The notes beneath the pieces are model-generated. The model had not been told where the DNA came from. It saw only the letters and a list, made by a program, of their open reading frames with translations, and made no database searches. Below, one piece after another: positions 17,775 to 26,847 of a stretch of DNA of 64,000 nucleotides (the stretch's first letter is position 1; every line of letters begins with the position of its first letter). The DNA comes from Verrucomicrobiales bacterium (GTDB lineage: Bacteria; Verrucomicrobiota; Verrucomicrobiia; Verrucomicrobiales; DEV007). A program made the translations under genes and the position numbers. The DNA lies in the NCBI GenBank assembly GCA_012960505.1, contig DUBC01000002.1, positions 95,656 to 159,655 on the forward strand, in the 5' to 3' direction.

Positions 17775-18680
17775 ATGTCTTCTTATCGAATAAACCATCT
17801 TGATCAGCTTGAGAGCGAAGCGATATTTGTTCTTCGGGAAGTGGCTGCGCAGTTTGATAATCCTGTGATGTTATTTTCAGGAGGCAAGGACTCTATCGTG
17901 ATGGCGCACTTGGCTTTTAAGGCATTTCATCCAGCTAGGCTTCCGTTCCCATTGCTTCACGTGGACACGGGGCACAATTTCCCTGAGACTATTGAATATA
18001 GAGATCAGTTCGTATCGGAAATAGACGCTAGGCTTGTCATTGCATTAGTGCAGGATTCGATTGATAAGGGTAGGGTCGTTGAAGAGACTGGCCCTTTAGC
18101 TAGTCGTAATTCTTTGCAGACGGTCACTTTGCTGGATGCTCTCGAGGATGGACAATATGATTCTGCCATAGGCGGTGGGCGTCGAGACGAGGAAAAAGCA
18201 AGAGCGAAGGAGCGTTTTTTCAGTCATAGGGATGGGTTCGGGCAATGGGATCCGAAAAATCAGAGGCCAGAATTATGGAACATTTTCAATGGTCGAAAAA
18301 ATCACGGCGAACATTTTAGGGTGTTCCCATTATCCAACTGGACGGAGATGGATATTTGGCAATATATCAAACGTGAGAATATAGAAATTCCCAGCTTGTA
18401 TTTTTCACATGATCGAGAAGTCTTCGAGCGTTCTGGCACACTCATTGCAGTCAGTGATCACGTTCATGTTCAGGAAAACGAAAATGTTAAGACCAGAAAA
18501 GTTAGGTTCCGCACCATAGGTGATGCGACTTGTACCGGTGCAATAGAGTCCGAATCAAACACCCTTGATCAAATCATTTCAGAAGTTGCCGCGGCACGTC
18601 AGACAGAGCGAGGAACGAGGGAGGATGACAGGCGCACTGAGACCTCAATGGAGGATCGGAAAAAGGAAGGATATTTTTAA
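17775..18680 (+). CDS. cysD: Sulfate adenylyltransferase subunit 2
   Basis: The catalytic subunit of ATP sulfurylase, which adenylates sulfate to APS with energy from GTP hydrolysis by CysN. About 301 residues, the usual length. The PP-loop motif FSGGKDSIVMAHLA is clear, as are HVDTGHNFPETIEYRD, GGRRDEEKARAKER and the C-terminal RFRTIGDATCTGAIES. The ATG at 17775 follows a TTG at 17772 and is taken as the start. It lies between cysH and cysN on the same strand. Confidence 0.96.
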   Translation: MSSYRINHLDQLESEAIFVLREVAAQFDNPVMLFSGGKDSIVMAHLAFKAFHPARLPFPLLHVDTGHNFPETIEYRDQFVSEIDARLVIALVQDSIDKGRVVEETGPLASRNSLQTVTLLDALEDGQYDSAIGGGRRDEEKARAKERFFSHRDGFGQWDPKNQRPELWNIFNGRKNHGEHFRVFPLSNWTEMDIWQYIKRENIEIPSLYFSHDREVFERSGTLIAVSDHVHVQENENVKTRKVRFRTIGDATCTGAIESESNTLDQIISEVAAARQTERGTREDDRRTETSMEDRKKEGYF

Positions 18681-18731
18681 ATTTTGCCAATGATTAAAGG
18701 AATTTGAACAGCGACGATTTACTGTTTGCTT

Positions 18732-20021
18732 ATGAATATGAAAAAGAATTTATCTCAAAAAGACAATTACTTAGATATGGATCTTTTGAGATTTACGACT
18801 GCCGGTTCTGTTGATGATGGTAAGTCGACCCTCATAGGGAGGCTCTTGTATGATTCGAAAAATATTTTCGAAGATCAGATCAAGGCAATTGAGGAATCAT
18901 CGAAGCGTCGAGGAGATGATAATGTTAATCTTGCTCTCCTGACAGATGGTCTTAAGGCTGAACGTGAGCAGGGAATTACAATAGATGTAGCCTACCGATA
19001 CTTTGCTACACCTAAACGCAAATTTATCATCGCTGATACGCCGGGACACATTCAATATACTAGGAACATGGTTACTGGGGCCTCAACCGCGAACCTTGCT
19101 ATTATTCTTGTAGATGCGAGGAAAGGAATCGTTGAGCAGACTTGTAGGCATGCATTCATAGCTAATCTTCTAAGAATACAGCATGTGATAGTGGCTATCA
19201 ATAAGATGGATTTGGTCGATTTTAGTGAAGAGGCTTATGAAGAGATTGTTGAGGAGTTTAAAAGCTTTTCCTCAAGGCTGGATAATTTAATTGATGTGAC
19301 ATTCATCCCTATCAGTGCCTTGCATGGTGACAACGTGGTTGATAAGTCGGAAAATATTGATTGGTATTCTGGCCCAACCTTATTGTATCAACTGGAGACG
19401 GTTTATATAGGTTCGGATCATAATCATGTTAAAGCCCGTTTCCCAGTTCAGTGGGTCATTCGTCCTCACTCAGATGAACATCATGACTTTCGAGGTTATG
19501 CGGGAAGAGTTGCTGGAGGAGTTTTTAAACCGGGAGATGAAGTGCAGGTTTTACCTTCCGGGTTCACATCAAAAATAGATTCTATTCATACTGCGGATGG
19601 AAAATCATCGGAAGCGTTCGCTCCAGTTTCTTGCAGTATTATTCTCGAAGATGAAATTGATATTAGTCGGGGGGACATGATTGTTAAAAATAATAATCCT
19701 CCGGAAAAGGGACAGGATATCGAGGCTATGCTGTGTTGGTTTTCTGATAAGAAAATGATAATCCGTGGCAAGTACGTGATTCGGCACACTTCAAAAGAGA
19801 TCAAAGCAATCGTGACAGATCTTCAATACAAGATTAATATTAATACTCTTAGAAAGGTTGAAGATGACAAGGAATTTGGCCTCAATGAGATAGGAAGAGT
19901 CTGCATTAGAACCTCTTCACCGATTTTTTATGATTCATACAATAATAATCGGACCACTGGTAGTTTTGTATTAATAGATGAGCAGACTAACGAAACAGTC
20001 GCTGCGGGTATGATATCTTAA
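18732..20021 (+). CDS. cysN: Sulfate adenylyltransferase subunit 1 (GTPase)
   Basis: The GTPase subunit of ATP sulfurylase, which drives APS formation with CysD. About 429 residues, so it is CysN alone without a fused CysC (APS kinase). G motifs are present: GSVDDGKST (P-loop), DTPGH (G3) and NKMD (G4), followed by EF-Tu-like beta-barrel domains 2 and 3. The ATG at 18732 is preferred over a TTG two codons upstream; an ATG at 18738 is also possible. A 7-bp stem (GGTAAGT/ACTTGCC, about 20066-20095) lies downstream but lacks a T-run. Confidence 0.96.
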   Translation: MNMKKNLSQKDNYLDMDLLRFTTAGSVDDGKSTLIGRLLYDSKNIFEDQIKAIEESSKRRGDDNVNLALLTDGLKAEREQGITIDVAYRYFATPKRKFIIADTPGHIQYTRNMVTGASTANLAIILVDARKGIVEQTCRHAFIANLLRIQHVIVAINKMDLVDFSEEAYEEIVEEFKSFSSRLDNLIDVTFIPISALHGDNVVDKSENIDWYSGPTLLYQLETVYIGSDHNHVKARFPVQWVIRPHSDEHHDFRGYAGRVAGGVFKPGDEVQVLPSGFTSKIDSIHTADGKSSEAFAPVSCSIILEDEIDISRGDMIVKNNNPPEKGQDIEAMLCWFSDKKMIIRGKYVIRHTSKEIKAIVTDLQYKININTLRKVEDDKEFGLNEIGRVCIRTSSPIFYDSYNNNRTTGSFVLIDEQTNETVAAGMIS

Positions 20022-20103
20022 ATTATTGTTAGTTTCTGAAGAGATCTTTCAGAGACCACATCAGGTAAGTTGCATATCAGGTGATTACTTGCCACAATGA
20101 TCT

Positions 20104-22380
20104 ATGCTTATTGCAAAATTACGCTTTTTATCTTTTCCTATTTTTCTTTGCGTTGCACTTAGCACGTATGCAGAGGACAAGAAAGAAGGATCGGCTCCGG
20201 CTCCTGGTCACTCTCATTCAGGGGAATCATTTAATGAGGGGCCAAGGCAAAGCGCTGTTAAAGTGGATGGGACCGGTGATGTTCACTTTCCGATAACTAC
20301 GAAATGGTCACGTGGACAGCAAATGTTTGACCAAGGAATAGGGCAGCTTCACGGGTTCTGGTTTTACGAGGCAGAGCGTACTTTCCGACAGATTGCTGCT
20401 GAAGATCCGGAATGTGCTATGGCTTATTGGGGAATGGCAATGGCTAATTGGGAGAATTCAAAGAGGGCAAAAGGTTTCATGACCAAGGCAGTTGAGCGGA
20501 AAGATAAAATTTCAGAGCGTGAGCGCCTTTATATTAATGCTCAGGAGGCATTTTTGGCTGACGAGCCGAAAGACATTAAAAAGAGAAGACAGAAATTGAT
20601 AGAGGATATGGAGAATATTATACATGAATTTCCTGATGACATTGAGGCCAAGGCTATTCTTGCTGTTCGCCTTTGGCAATTCAGTCGCCAGGGCATTCCG
20701 ATAGGGAGTCGAGAATCGGTAGATGCTTTAATGCAGCAAGTTTTTGAGAAAACCCCTCTCCACCCTGCTCACCATTTTAGAATCCATCTCTGGGACGGGA
20801 AAAAACCCAAGCGTGCTCTGAGCTCAGCTGCCGTTCTCCATAAAACAGCGCCCGCCATTGCTCATATGTGGCACATGCCGGGACACATTTACGATAAATT
20901 GAAGAGGTATGCTGAATCGGCTTATCATCAGGAAGCTTCGGCTAGGATCGATCATGCAAAGCAATCTCATTTTCAAGTCCTACCTGACACTATTCATAAT
21001 TATGCGCATAACAATGAATGGTTAGTTCGTAACTGGAACCATGTTGGGAGGGCCAATGATGCGGTCATTATGTCCAAGGGCCTTATTGATAATCCTCAGC
21101 ACCCACGTTTGAATCATTTTGGTAGGGGTTATTGTTCAGTTTCATTTGGGAGAAAGCGTCTCGCTGAGACTTTGGAGCGATTTGAAAAGTGGAATGAAAT
21201 TTTGCAGTTGAGTAAAACTCATTATCTGGAACCTACGCAGAATGATAGGCTGCAATTGGACCGACTTCTTCTAATGTCCCGTGCTCATTTTGAACTTGGT
21301 GATAAAGATTCACTCATTGGGGTGTCCAATCAAATTAAGGAAAGAATCAATAAGGCAGAGGAACTCAAAAAGAAGAAGAAAGACGAAGCTAGACAAAAAG
21401 CTGAGAAGGAAAAGAAAAATAAAGAGGAAACGGACAAGATGGTGAAGGAAGCAGGGAAGGCGTCAGATGATCAATTAAAATATCTGAGGCCAGCGATTGA
21501 TGAGATCAATGTTTGCCTTGAACTTCTCGGTGGACAGAAACTGAACGAAGAACATGCAAAAAAAATTAGGCGTAAGAAAAGTTCTCTCGCACTGTTGCAC
21601 CTAAAATATGGTGATCCTAATAAGGCCAAGGAGCTATCAGAGCAATCAGTCAATGAGAATCAAAATCGTACTGTTCCTCTTGCAGTCCGCATTCATATTT
21701 TGGAGAAGACTGGTGATCAGCCAGCGGCTGCTGCAGAATTTTCTAGGCTAGAGAAAATTTCGGCTCATGTTCAGCTTGATACAGTTCCATTCACACGCCT
21801 TTTGTCGGTAGCGAAGCGATTAGGAAAATCTGATGATTGGAGGGCAAAAGAACCGTGGAGGGGCCAAGACTTCGGCTCTCAGAAGCCACAGGATCTTAAT
21901 CACCTTGGTCCGTTAGTTTATCAACCTCCAGCGGCACCTGACTTTGATTTGTTAGGAGAGGATGGTTCACGCATTTCACTAAAAACCTTTTCAGGAAAAC
22001 CAGTCATCTTGATTTTCTATTTAGGCCATAATTGTGAACATTGTGTTGAGCAGTTAAATAATTTTGCTCCGCTTGCTTCGAAATTTAAAGAAGATGGCAT
22101 TGAATTGGTAGCCGTTGGCCCGGAACCATTGGCCGAGTTAGCAAAGGCTCATGATCTTTGCTCATCAGGTGAGAAGAGATTTCCTTTTCCTTTGTTTTCA
22201 GATTTGGAATCAGGATCATTTAAAGATTACAGGGCATATGATGATTTTGAAGACATGCCCTTACATGGGGTTTTTCTGATTGATCAGAAAGGTCGTTTGA
22301 GGTGGATGGATGTTGGAGCAGAGCCGTTCCAGGACATCCCGTTTTTATTGCGAGAGTCGAAGCGGCTTTTGTCAATGTGA
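20104..22380 (+). CDS. Secreted TPR protein with C-terminal thioredoxin-like (AhpC/TSA) domain
   Basis: 758 residues starting with a signal peptide (LRFLSFPIFLCVALSTYA). Residues about 60-400 contain TPR-like helical repeats, including CAMAYWGMAMANW and AYHQEASARIDHAKQ. A Lys/Glu-rich coiled-coil stretch at about 415-455 interrupts them, and more TPR-like sequence follows. From about residue 615 (PDFDLLGEDGSRISLK) there is a redoxin domain with a CEHC (CxxC) active site and the cis-Pro region MPLHGVFLIDQKG. Periplasmic location and thiol chemistry are likely; partners bound by the TPR part are unknown. Gaps of 82 bp (from cysN) and 35 bp (to the next gene) leave operon membership open. Confidence 0.85.
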   Translation: MLIAKLRFLSFPIFLCVALSTYAEDKKEGSAPAPGHSHSGESFNEGPRQSAVKVDGTGDVHFPITTKWSRGQQMFDQGIGQLHGFWFYEAERTFRQIAAEDPECAMAYWGMAMANWENSKRAKGFMTKAVERKDKISERERLYINAQEAFLADEPKDIKKRRQKLIEDMENIIHEFPDDIEAKAILAVRLWQFSRQGIPIGSRESVDALMQQVFEKTPLHPAHHFRIHLWDGKKPKRALSSAAVLHKTAPAIAHMWHMPGHIYDKLKRYAESAYHQEASARIDHAKQSHFQVLPDTIHNYAHNNEWLVRNWNHVGRANDAVIMSKGLIDNPQHPRLNHFGRGYCSVSFGRKRLAETLERFEKWNEILQLSKTHYLEPTQNDRLQLDRLLLMSRAHFELGDKDSLIGVSNQIKERINKAEELKKKKKDEARQKAEKEKKNKEETDKMVKEAGKASDDQLKYLRPAIDEINVCLELLGGQKLNEEHAKKIRRKKSSLALLHLKYGDPNKAKELSEQSVNENQNRTVPLAVRIHILEKTGDQPAAAAEFSRLEKISAHVQLDTVPFTRLLSVAKRLGKSDDWRAKEPWRGQDFGSQKPQDLNHLGPLVYQPPAAPDFDLLGEDGSRISLKTFSGKPVILIFYLGHNCEHCVEQLNNFAPLASKFKEDGIELVAVGPEPLAELAKAHDLCSSGEKRFPFPLFSDLESGSFKDYRAYDDFEDMPLHGVFLIDQKGRLRWMDVGAEPFQDIPFLLRESKRLLSM

Positions 22381-22415
22381 TATGAATTTTCTCTGTTGTT
22401 CCATGTTTCTGTTAT

Positions 22416-23138
22416 ATGGACCCTGAACTGATATTGGCTAGTGAGGCGCCACAACTAATACAGTATTTTGGAGCTACGCATCTATTTGCTCTTGCTGTAA
22501 CTTTATTTATTGGTTTTTTTGTGATTTATATTTCTCGGAGGAATCCCTCTTCCCAAATTTCCGCAACAATTGCGATCGCTATTGCTTTTCTTCTCATCAC
22601 TGCCTATCCGGTGAAGATCATAGGTAGATGCATTGATGGTATTGAGATAAATAAGGATGTCATTTTTCCACTGCAATTGTGTGATGTGGCAGCGATTGCC
22701 GGTTTCTTTACCTTAGTCCTGAAGAACCGATTGTGTGCAGAGATTACGTATTTTTTTGGATTGGCAGGGACTCTGCAGGCTCTTTTCACGCCCTCTACCT
22801 GTTATGACTTTCCAAGTATCTCTTATTTTTCATTTTTCCAACTGCATTCAACTGTAGTTATTGCTGCTCTGTATTTGCCCCTGGCCCTTTGCTGGAAACC
22901 TCGCAAGGGCTCAGTAATGCGTGTTTGGTTTTGTGGAATATGTTATGTGGTTATAGTTGGAGCCTTTGATTTCATTACGGGTGCAAATTATGGTTTTTTC
23001 CGTGAGAAGGCGGAAGGTTCATTGATGGATATACTTCATCCTTGGCCATATTATATCATTGAAATGGCAGGCTTGGCTTTGGTCCTGTTCTTTATTCTAG
23101 CTGTTCCCTTTTTGAGACGCTCTCAATCTAAGAACTGA
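22416..23138 (+). CDS. TIGR02206 (YwaF-like) integral membrane protein
   Basis: 240 residues with about seven hydrophobic segments. Landmarks of this family are the conserved QLCDVAAI segment, YFFGLAGTLQALFTPS, FFQLHSTVV and the C-terminal NYGFFREKAEGSLMDILHP followed by WPYYI. No enzymatic activity is established for the family. The start ATG lies 35 bp after the TPR-redoxin gene. It converges with the gene on the minus strand with only 5 bp between them. Confidence 0.82.
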   Translation: MDPELILASEAPQLIQYFGATHLFALAVTLFIGFFVIYISRRNPSSQISATIAIAIAFLLITAYPVKIIGRCIDGIEINKDVIFPLQLCDVAAIAGFFTLVLKNRLCAEITYFFGLAGTLQALFTPSTCYDFPSISYFSFFQLHSTVVIAALYLPLALCWKPRKGSVMRVWFCGICYVVIVGAFDFITGANYGFFREKAEGSLMDILHPWPYYIIEMAGLALVLFFILAVPFLRRSQSKN

Positions 23139-23143
23139 CTAAT

Positions 23144-23962
23144 TTATTTTATTATGGATTTCCAGGCCTGAGCAGAGGAATTGAAGAGCTCGGATGCATT
23201 ATCGAAGACTGATTGAATGAAACCTATTAGACTCACTTCGTCTGAAATAATGATCAGAAATCCACAAAGGATACTTAGATTAATTAAATAAATGAATACC
23301 AGAGAGAAGAATGTTCCGTTCTGCTTCAGGTCTGGTTGATTCTTTGTGATCATCCATCCGGTAAAAGTAAGATGGAAGCACCACGTTACACCTATCGCGA
23401 CATAAAAGATCCACGACCAACTGAATCCTAAGTGTTCCCACAAGATACTGTTCGGGTGATAATCGGATAAATTAACAAAAATTCCGGCCACCCCAAAGAT
23501 TCCAACCACTATCACTGAGTAAAATGGGACGAAGTAAGGTGAGAGAGAGATCATGACGTTATTTTTATTGGTGACGATGTGGCCACCTACAGAACGCACT
23601 TTAAATTCATTAATCTTACCGCCACAAAGAAGAACAAAGAAAGCATGAGTCAGTTCATGACCTAATACATAGATGAAAAGAGGTCTAGGCAATCCAAAGA
23701 ATGCAATTAGCCAGAGTAATATGCCGATAAAAAAGAACCACAGTGCGGCAGAACCAATGACCATCGTGCTTGCGGAGGTCTGACTGAAAGCGCTGAGAAA
23801 ACTCTGTGTGGCAACGAAACAGAAAGGAAGTAATAAAACCGCTATCCCTGACTTGAGCCAGTTGAGAGGAATTTCCAATGTTGATGGATTTCCTGTCCTA
23901 GCTCTTTGAGTTGCTGTTGCCGAGTTCAGCCGCGATCTGCGGTTTGACGACTGTTTTGGCAT
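23144..23962 (-). CDS. Membrane protein with M50-like HExxH motif
   Basis: 272 residues, predicted cytoplasmic basic N-terminus followed by about six membrane segments. HELTH within YVLGHELTHAFFVLLCGG is a zinc metalloprotease HExxH motif placed in or beside a membrane helix, as in site-2 (M50) proteases and M50-like proteins. A third zinc ligand cannot be assigned. A possible transmembrane metalloprotease, but function is not shown. It follows efp by 22 bp on the same strand and may be co-transcribed with it. Confidence 0.68.
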   Translation of the reverse strand: MPKQSSNRRSRLNSATATQRARTGNPSTLEIPLNWLKSGIAVLLLPFCFVATQSFLSAFSQTSASTMVIGSAALWFFFIGILLWLIAFFGLPRPLFIYVLGHELTHAFFVLLCGGKINEFKVRSVGGHIVTNKNNVMISLSPYFVPFYSVIVVGIFGVAGIFVNLSDYHPNSILWEHLGFSWSWIFYVAIGVTWCFHLTFTGWMITKNQPDLKQNGTFFSLVFIYLINLSILCGFLIIISDEVSLIGFIQSVFDNASELFNSSAQAWKSIIK

Positions 23963-23984
23963 CTAATGATTTGCGGCCCGTGAT

Positions 23985-24545
23985 TTAAACACGACTCACG
24001 TATTTTTTTGTTCGTGTATCAACTTTAATACGATCACCAGGTTTGATAAAGAGTGGAACTTGAACTTCTATTCCTGTTTCGAGTGTTGCTGGCTTTTGTG
24101 GATTGTTAGCAGTGTCTCCTTTGATGCCTTCAGAGGACTCGGTTACGGTAAGTTCTACTTGAGATGGCAAATCAATGGTCATCGGATTTCCTTCGATGAA
24201 AAGGACTTCGACTGCTAAGTTCTCTATGAGAAGGTTTATGGAATCTCCCAAAAGATCAGAGCTTAACTCTATGGTGTCATAGGTTTCTGGGCTTATGAAA
24301 AAGTATCCCGTCCCGTCCGTGTAACTATATTCAAGTTTTTGTCGATCCACATTTATGATATCGACTTTGTCTGATGAGGCGAATCGTATGGTCTTAGTTT
24401 TTCCTGTTTGGAGTGATCGACAATTAGCAAGGATAATAGCATTGCCCTTTCCGGGAGTTCGGTGATCTAGGTCTAGAACAATAAGTTTTTCTCCATTGTA
24501 TTGGAAGCATTGTCCTTTTTTTATTTGTGTTGCAACGACTGCCAT
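23985..24545 (-). CDS. efp: Translation elongation factor P
   Basis: EF-P rescues ribosomes stalled at polyproline. 186 residues with the three-barrel layout. The tip loop reads HRTPGKGNA, placing a lysine at the position modified (beta-lysylated or otherwise) in many bacteria. The C-terminal domain has GIKGDTANNPQKPATLETG and VPLFIKPGDRIKVDT, both strongly conserved. No modification enzyme gene (epmA/epmB or others) is in the window. Proline-rich repeats in SecG and in the protein at 43766 could be clients. Confidence 0.95.
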   Translation of the reverse strand: MAVVATQIKKGQCFQYNGEKLIVLDLDHRTPGKGNAIILANCRSLQTGKTKTIRFASSDKVDIINVDRQKLEYSYTDGTGYFFISPETYDTIELSSDLLGDSINLLIENLAVEVLFIEGNPMTIDLPSQVELTVTESSEGIKGDTANNPQKPATLETGIEVQVPLFIKPGDRIKVDTRTKKYVSRV

Positions 24546-24632
24546 TTCGAAAAGTTCTAAGTGTTTTTGATTTGTTTGATTTGCCTTAACTTAATAGTTA
24601 AGGCAAAGGCTTCAATGGAAAAATTAAAGCGA

Positions 24633-25610
24633 TTATACCAATTTCATTCTGCTCAGATCCTGAGAGTCGACGAGACCAATTGGTATGCCTGTTTCGTCAA
24701 GAACTACTAAATCATCGATCCGATTGTCCCCGATGATTTGGATGGCTTCGACTGCTAACTTATTTCCTTGGATAGTGATTGGATCCTTAGTCATAAATTT
24801 TGACACAGGCATATCAAGAATATTTGGATCCTTTTGAATTGACCTTACAAAATCTCCTTGGGTTAAGATCCCCTCAAGATTTCCTGAACTAGAGATTATG
24901 ACGGCGGCACCTGATCGGGCACGTATCATTTCTTCAAGTGTGGACTTTAATTTTGTTTCTGAGGCTAATGTACAGAACTTATCACCGATTCTCATTATAT
25001 CTGATACTTTGGTGAGTAGTGTTTTGCCAAGTGATCCTCCTGGATGAAGTTTAGCAAAATCCTCTTTAACGAAACCTCGTGATTCTAGGAGTGTCATTGC
25101 AAGGGCATCGCCGAGAACTAACATTGCCGTAGTGCTTGAGGTGGGTGCGAGGTTCAGTGGGCATGCTTCTCTATCCACTTTTGTATCAAGAATGATATCG
25201 CTGTTTCGTCCAAGTGAAGAGCCAGTGTTACCCGTCATACTAATAATATTGATTTTGAATCGGCGAAGAGCTGGCAAGAGATCGAGGATTTCGTTAGTTT
25301 CACCGCTATAACTGAGTGCTAAAATAGTGTCTCCGTTGCTGACTATTCCAAGATCGCCATGAAGAGCATTCTGACTATTTAAAACGACTGTAGGAGCCCC
25401 AGTGCTGTTCAGTGTTGCTGCAATCTTATGACCAATATTATGACACTTTCCAACTCCAATTATAACAAACTTGTGACCTGAATCGATTGTTGTTTTTAAT
25501 ACGTTGACCGCATGCGAAAAGTTTTCATCGATTCGATTCAAGAGATTTTCCAATTCGTCAATCTCTATTTGGATCACTCTCTTGGCTTTTGATAGATGGT
25601 CCATACTCAA
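24633..25610 (-). CDS. kdsD: D-arabinose-5-phosphate isomerase (SIS + CBS domains)
   Basis: 325 residues: an N-terminal SIS (sugar isomerase) domain with GVGKCHNIGHKIAATL, LHGDLGIVSNGD and SYSGETNEI, then a pair of CBS domains from about residue 205. This is the KdsD/KpsF layout, converting ribulose 5-phosphate to arabinose 5-phosphate, the precursor of Kdo in lipopolysaccharide. It agrees with the lpxK and LpxL-type genes here in pointing to an LPS-bearing outer membrane. It precedes efp by 87 bp on the same strand. Whether it serves LPS (KdsD) or another Kdo pathway is not decidable from sequence. Confidence 0.9.
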   Translation of the reverse strand: MSMDHLSKAKRVIQIEIDELENLLNRIDENFSHAVNVLKTTIDSGHKFVIIGVGKCHNIGHKIAATLNSTGAPTVVLNSQNALHGDLGIVSNGDTILALSYSGETNEILDLLPALRRFKINIISMTGNTGSSLGRNSDIILDTKVDREACPLNLAPTSSTTAMLVLGDALAMTLLESRGFVKEDFAKLHPGGSLGKTLLTKVSDIMRIGDKFCTLASETKLKSTLEEMIRARSGAAVIISSSGNLEGILTQGDFVRSIQKDPNILDMPVSKFMTKDPITIQGNKLAVEAIQIIGDNRIDDLVVLDETGIPIGLVDSQDLSRMKLV

Positions 25611-26015
25611 TAATGATCAGCAATTATACATAGAGTTTTGCCGGGTTTCTTATTAACGAATTCTGTTTAGAAAAGCGATTATAGGATTTTGGATCCGGGT
25701 TCTACATTTCAATTTAGTTCAATATTACGCTTTTGGGCCTAAAATTTATCATTTTTCTTTATCTTGTTTCTCAACCTAGCGTTCAAATACTTTGTATCTC
25801 TTAGTATTTAATCTCAGCATAAGAAAGCAGTTTTCTCGCTTGATTGCATAAAAAGAGCGACTATAATTTTCGCCCTTCCGCAAAAAGTGGAAGTCTTAAC
25901 TATAATAAAACTTAAACCGTCACAGGCATGTGAATCGACTGCGTTAGCAGTAGAGCGCTTGTTTAGATTAAAATAGATCTAAGTTTGCGTGCACTCCCTG
26001 AGATAACAAAAAATA
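25611..26015 (+). promoter_or_regulatory. 405-bp intergenic region and rpsB leader
   Basis: A promoter-like pair, TTGATT (25840-25845) and TATAAT (25862-25867), with a 16-bp spacer, points toward rpsB. The transcript would begin just before a 7-bp hairpin (CTTCCGC 25875-25881 / GTGGAAG 25887-25893, loop AAAAA). A second small stem is ACTGC/GCAGT at 25938-25951. The leader is thus about 140 nt long, long enough for the S2-dependent autoregulation known for rpsB leaders in other bacteria. No protein-coding or known RNA gene is recognised in the left half. Confidence 0.5.
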
Positions 26016-26735
26016 ATGGCAGATCTTATCGAAGAACTCGTGGAAGCAGGTGTTCATTACGGACACCAGAGTCGTAAATGGAATCCTAAAATGAAACAAT
26101 TCCTGCTGCAGAAGCGTAGCGGAATTCATATTATCAATGTCGAAGAAACGATATTACGTCTCGAAGTGGCGTCAGAATTTTTAAGCAAACTTGTCCTCGA
26201 AGGAGGAAAGGTACTCTTTGTAGGTTGTAAGCGTCAGGCGCAGGAAGCCGTTTGTCAGGCAGCCGAAGCCTGTGGGCAATACTTTGTTAACCACCGTTGG
26301 TTAGGAGGGATGATGACGAACCTTTCTACGATTCGTAAGAGTGTTGATAGGCTTGAATATCTTGAAGGTCTTGAAAATTCTGTTGAGAAAAAATTAATGA
26401 GTAAGAGTGAGCTTGCTTCACTTAATCGTGAGAGGGAGAAACTTTTGCGTAACTTAAGAGGTGTTCGCAACATGCACAAATTACCGGATGCCGTGGTCAT
26501 TGTGGACTCTGCACGTGAGCATATTGCGGTTAATGAGGCTCGCAGATTAAACATACCTGTCGTGGCAATGATTGACTCTAATGCTGACCCTTCAAATATC
26601 GCTTATCCGATTCCAGCGAATGATGATGCGATTAGATCAATCCGTATCGTTTTGCAGAACCTTATTGATCCTGTTATTGCAGCAACCGATGGAGGTAAAT
26701 TGGTTAAGAAGAAGAGACCTGATTTGGAATCTTGA
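26016..26735 (+). CDS. rpsB: Small ribosomal subunit protein uS2
   Basis: 239 residues, the usual size. Conserved segments: EAGVHYGHQSRKWNPKM at the N-terminus, IINVEETILRLE, HRWLGGMMTNLSTIRKS and VVIVDSAREHIAVNEA. uS2 bridges the head and body of the 30S subunit. It is followed by tsf after 112 bp, the standard rpsB-tsf order. The gap holds two small AT-rich hairpins, one (AATTG/CAATT, 26789-26803) followed by TTTT, which might act as a partial terminator. Confidence 0.98.
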   Translation: MADLIEELVEAGVHYGHQSRKWNPKMKQFLLQKRSGIHIINVEETILRLEVASEFLSKLVLEGGKVLFVGCKRQAQEAVCQAAEACGQYFVNHRWLGGMMTNLSTIRKSVDRLEYLEGLENSVEKKLMSKSELASLNREREKLLRNLRGVRNMHKLPDAVVIVDSAREHIAVNEARRLNIPVVAMIDSNADPSNIAYPIPANDDAIRSIRIVLQNLIDPVIAATDGGKLVKKKRPDLES

Positions 26736-26847
26736 TAAAGAAAATGTTCAGTTAATTTTTTGACTGAAGAGATCAATTTTATAAGAAGAATTGAATTTCA
26801 ATTTTTGATTTAAAACTATCTAGAAAATATAAACGAAACTAATTACC

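Noticed and set aside
25611..25839. Possible RNA gene in the left part of the rpsB upstream region
   Set aside because: No tmRNA, RNase P, 6S or tRNA signature and no strong long-range pairing was found.
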